The position numbers and the translations under genes are program-made. DNA of 8,295 nt from an uncultured Desulfovibrio sp. (GTDB lineage: Bacteria > Desulfobacterota > Desulfovibrionia > Desulfovibrionales > Desulfovibrionaceae). Shown one piece after another: positions 7,182-8,295 of the stretch (its first letter is position 1; each line of letters begins with the position of its first letter). The DNA is taken from the NCBI GenBank assembly GCA_947177085.1, contig CAMWTD010000087.1:1-8295 (forward strand), given 5' to 3'. The notes under the pieces were generated by a model. That model was not told where the DNA came from. It was given only the letters and a program-made list of their open reading frames with translations, and ran no database searches.

Positions 7182-7270
7182 GGGATGCCTCCAAGGCGGT
7201 AGATGGGGCGCGCTTGCCGGGCCCCGGCCGGGGGAGCCGCGTGCTCCCGGAAGGGCGCTGTCCCGGGCGG
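7182..7270 (-). other. pssA-leuA intergenic spacer, G+C-rich, with a short hairpin
   Basis: This 89-nt spacer holds the leuA ribosome binding site (GGAGG, 7188-7192) and a short inverted repeat, GGGAGC at 7232-7237 against GCTCCC at 7243-7248 (6 bp, 5-nt loop). No T-run follows it. No leucine-rich leader peptide or T-box-like feature is apparent. Read-through from pssA into leuA is therefore the simplest view, although an internal promoter cannot be excluded. Confidence 0.45.
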
Positions 7271-8095
7271 TCACTCATCCTGCGTTGCCAGCGAGCGCAT
7301 GAGCTTGCGGTCGCGGCGCGGCAGGATATAGAAGGTATAGACGAGGCCGCCCGCGATGTAGAGGGCGCAGTAGACAAAGCCGAAGACGCGCGGCGCGGAG
7401 ACCACGAGCGCCAAAAGGAAGAGGAAGGCCAGCATGCTCCTCACCGGGTGCGCGGTGAGGATGTCGTATTCCTTGAAGGAAAAATAGCGCACCCGGCTCA
7501 CCATGAGCACGCCCACGGCCACGGCCAGCACGAGGGCCGCATAGGGCGTGACGGTGTTCAGCGCCTCGGGGAAGAGCGCCGCGAAGAAGATGAAGGTGAC
7601 GACCGTGCAGCCGCCCGCCGGGATGGGCAGGCCCATGAAGAAGCGCTTGCCCGTGACGGCCGTGCTCACGTTGAAGCGCGCCAGGCGGAGCGCCCCGCAG
7701 GCCGCGAAGATAAAGGCCGCGGCCACGCCCACGCGCCCGAAATTGCAAAGCTGCCAGTGCCAGAGCAGGATGGCCGGGGCGAGCCCGAAGGCCACGAGGT
7801 CGGCGAGGGAATCGTACTGCACGCCGAACTCGCTCGCCGTGTTGGTGAGCCGCGCCACCTTGCCGTCCAGCCCGTCCATCAGCGCCGAGGCGAGGATGGC
7901 CATGCCCGCGTGCTCAAACCTGCCCTGGCCTGCCCAGACCATGGCGAGAAAGCCCAGAAACATGCTCAGGGTGGTGAGCATGTTGGGCAAGAGGTAGGCC
8001 CCGCGGGCGGGCTTTTTGCGTTGGGGGTTGTCCATGCGTTGACTCGGTGGGGCGAGGCCTCGCGCCACGCCTGTGGGCAGGCGTTGTGTATGCAT
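7271..8095 (-). CDS. pssA: CDP-diacylglycerol-serine O-phosphatidyltransferase (phosphatidylserine synthase)
   Basis: This integral membrane enzyme of the CDP-alcohol phosphatidyltransferase family joins CDP-diacylglycerol and L-serine into phosphatidylserine, which is later decarboxylated to phosphatidylethanolamine. The full family motif DG-x2-AR-x8-G-x3-D-x3-D is intact: Asp77, Gly78, Ala81, Arg82, Gly91, Asp95 and Asp99. LLPNMLTTLSMFLGFLAM (35-52) and LGSP-like FMGLPIPAGG (153-162) are also typical of PssA. Hydrophobic segments lie near 36-56, 101-116, 122-138, 160-178, 184-201, 220-237 and 239-257. The start is less certain than the rest. ATG8095 has GGAG at a 9-nt spacing, whereas ATG8035 (MDNPQRKK..., giving 254 residues) lacks a clear ribosome binding site but begins nearer the conserved region. 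It is the first gene of the - strand block. pssA next to leuA is a known arrangement in Deltaproteobacteria-type genomes. Confidence 0.95.
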   Translation of the reverse strand: MHTQRLPTGVARGLAPPSQRMDNPQRKKPARGAYLLPNMLTTLSMFLGFLAMVWAGQGRFEHAGMAILASALMDGLDGKVARLTNTASEFGVQYDSLADLVAFGLAPAILLWHWQLCNFGRVGVAAAFIFAACGALRLARFNVSTAVTGKRFFMGLPIPAGGCTVVTFIFFAALFPEALNTVTPYAALVLAVAVGVLMVSRVRYFSFKEYDILTAHPVRSMLAFLFLLALVVSAPRVFGFVYCALYIAGGLVYTFYILPRRDRKLMRSLATQDE

Positions 8096-8104
8096 TTAGC
8101 CTGT

Positions 8105-8108
8105 CTCC
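8105..8108 (-). promoter_or_regulatory. Ribosome binding site favouring the longer pssA start
   Basis: GGAG on the - strand is 9 nt from ATG8095. No comparable motif precedes the alternative ATG8035. Confidence 0.5.
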
Positions 8109-8117
8109 GCTGCATCC

Positions 8118-8150
8118 TTAACGCCGAAAGTATCCGTCAAAAACAGCCTT
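8118..8150 (-). repeat. Copy B of the ~33-bp element, upstream of pssA
   Basis: Read on the - strand, this matches 24-56 at 31 of 33 positions, with mismatches at 8130 and 8122. It ends 22 nt before the pssA ATG and overlaps the tip of the long hairpin (8149-8244) by two bases. With copy A it forms an inverted pair bracketing the whole 8-kb gene block. Like copy A it holds TTGACG without a recognisable -10 partner. Confidence 0.75.
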
Positions 8151-8244
8151 TTAGGTTCCGGCTGCGTCAGAGAAAAATTTCCTCGGTCGAGTACTTGAGT
8201 ACACTCCCTTCGGAAATTTTTATCTTCCTTGCCGGAACCTAAAA
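8149..8244. repeat. Long interrupted inverted repeat (96 bp) upstream of pssA
   Basis: The outer arms TTTTAGGTTCCGGC (8149-8162) and GCCGGAACCTAAAA (8231-8244) are perfectly complementary over 14 bp. After short internal loops, AAAAATTTCC (8173-8182) pairs with GGAAATTTTT (8212-8221) over 10 bp. The tip holds GTACT (8191-8195) and AGTAC (8198-8202). The arrangement is nested and symmetrical, and could form a cruciform or a long RNA hairpin on either strand. It could be a bidirectional terminator for an upstream gene, a 5' leader structure of the pssA-leu transcript, or a MITE-like or other dispersed intergenic repeat. No coding sequence is seen in it, and no clear target-site duplication flanks it. 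Confidence 0.8.
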
Positions 8245-8270
8245 ATCTTATTTTTTAGGATTCTTCCGGC
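8238..8270. repeat. Alternative hairpin sharing the distal arm of the long inverted repeat
   Basis: CCTAAAAA (8238-8245) pairs with TTTTTAGG (8252-8259), 8 bp with a 6-nt loop. The sequence 8253-8270 is a copy of the left arm TTTTAGG/TTCCGGC split by four extra bases (ATTC, 8260-8263), so pairing can extend with TTCCGGC (8264-8270) against GCCGGAA (8231-8237) across a bulge. This competes directly with the 14-bp outer stem of the 8149-8244 structure. Confidence 0.65.
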
Positions 8271-8295
8271 ACTAGCACCCGTCTTCCGCTTCGCT

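Larger units (their letters stand above)
8096..8295. other. Non-coding region upstream of pssA
   Basis: This 200-base stretch to the window edge shows no gene on either strand. It holds the pssA ribosome binding site, copy B of the shared element and the nested and alternative hairpins described separately. It is clearly more A/T-rich than the coding parts. A promoter for the pssA-leu operon is expected here, but no well-matched -35/-10 pair can be pointed to. Confidence 0.7.

Noticed and set aside
5637..7202. A 521-codon open frame on the + strand
   Set aside because: It is a shadow of leuA with His/Val/Ala-rich translation and no motif.
7214..8242. A 342-codon open frame on the + strand, antisense to pssA
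   Set aside because: The opposite strand encodes a PssA with a perfect catalytic motif and membrane segments, while this frame is a charged low-complexity translation running into the hairpin region.
8149..8270. Possible insertion sequence, attachment site or CRISPR-like array
   Set aside because: There is no transposase or integrase, no regular spacing of direct repeats and no clear target-site duplication. Only nested inverted repeats are present.

Overview
The window is a compact, G+C-rich block of bacterial chromosomal genes for amino-acid and phospholipid biosynthesis. The sequence suggests a Desulfovibrionaceae-type sulfate reducer (Desulfovibrio or a close relative). The grounds are the codon use, the short LeuC and LeuD proteins of the HACN/archaeal-like type, and a pssA-leuA-leuC-leuD-leuB order that ends in a gene of unknown function. 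This assignment is inference; no rRNA or other phylogenetic marker is present.

Layout: (1) Bases 1-114 are the upstream region of hom and carry one copy of a ~33-bp repeat. (2) hom, homoserine dehydrogenase, is on the + strand (115-1452). (3) A strong, largely symmetrical terminator hairpin (1476-1507) sits in the convergent gap. (4) Everything else is on the - strand and reads leftward as one probable operon: pssA (8095-7271), leuA (7181-5631), leuC (5580-4306), leuD (4126-3629), leuB (3625-2537) and an uncharacterised propeller-like protein (2532-1534). The leuD/leuB and leuB/unknown junctions are only 3-4 nt, which suggests translational coupling. The leuC-leuD gap is unusually long (179 nt) and holds three perfect inverted repeats. 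(5) Bases 8096-8295, upstream of pssA, contain no gene. They hold the second copy of the ~33-bp repeat and a long hairpin whose distal arm has two alternative pairing partners.

Together, LeuA, LeuCD and LeuB convert 2-oxoisovalerate to 2-oxoisocaproate, the direct precursor of leucine. Hom makes homoserine for threonine and methionine. PssA makes phosphatidylserine, the precursor of phosphatidylethanolamine. The enzymes all look intact, with their active-site motifs present.

No defence system, prophage, transposase, CRISPR array, tRNA or rRNA is visible. The least explained content is the leu-operon-linked unknown gene, the ~33-bp element shared by the hom and pssA upstream regions in inverted orientation, and the structured DNA upstream of pssA and between leuC and leuD.
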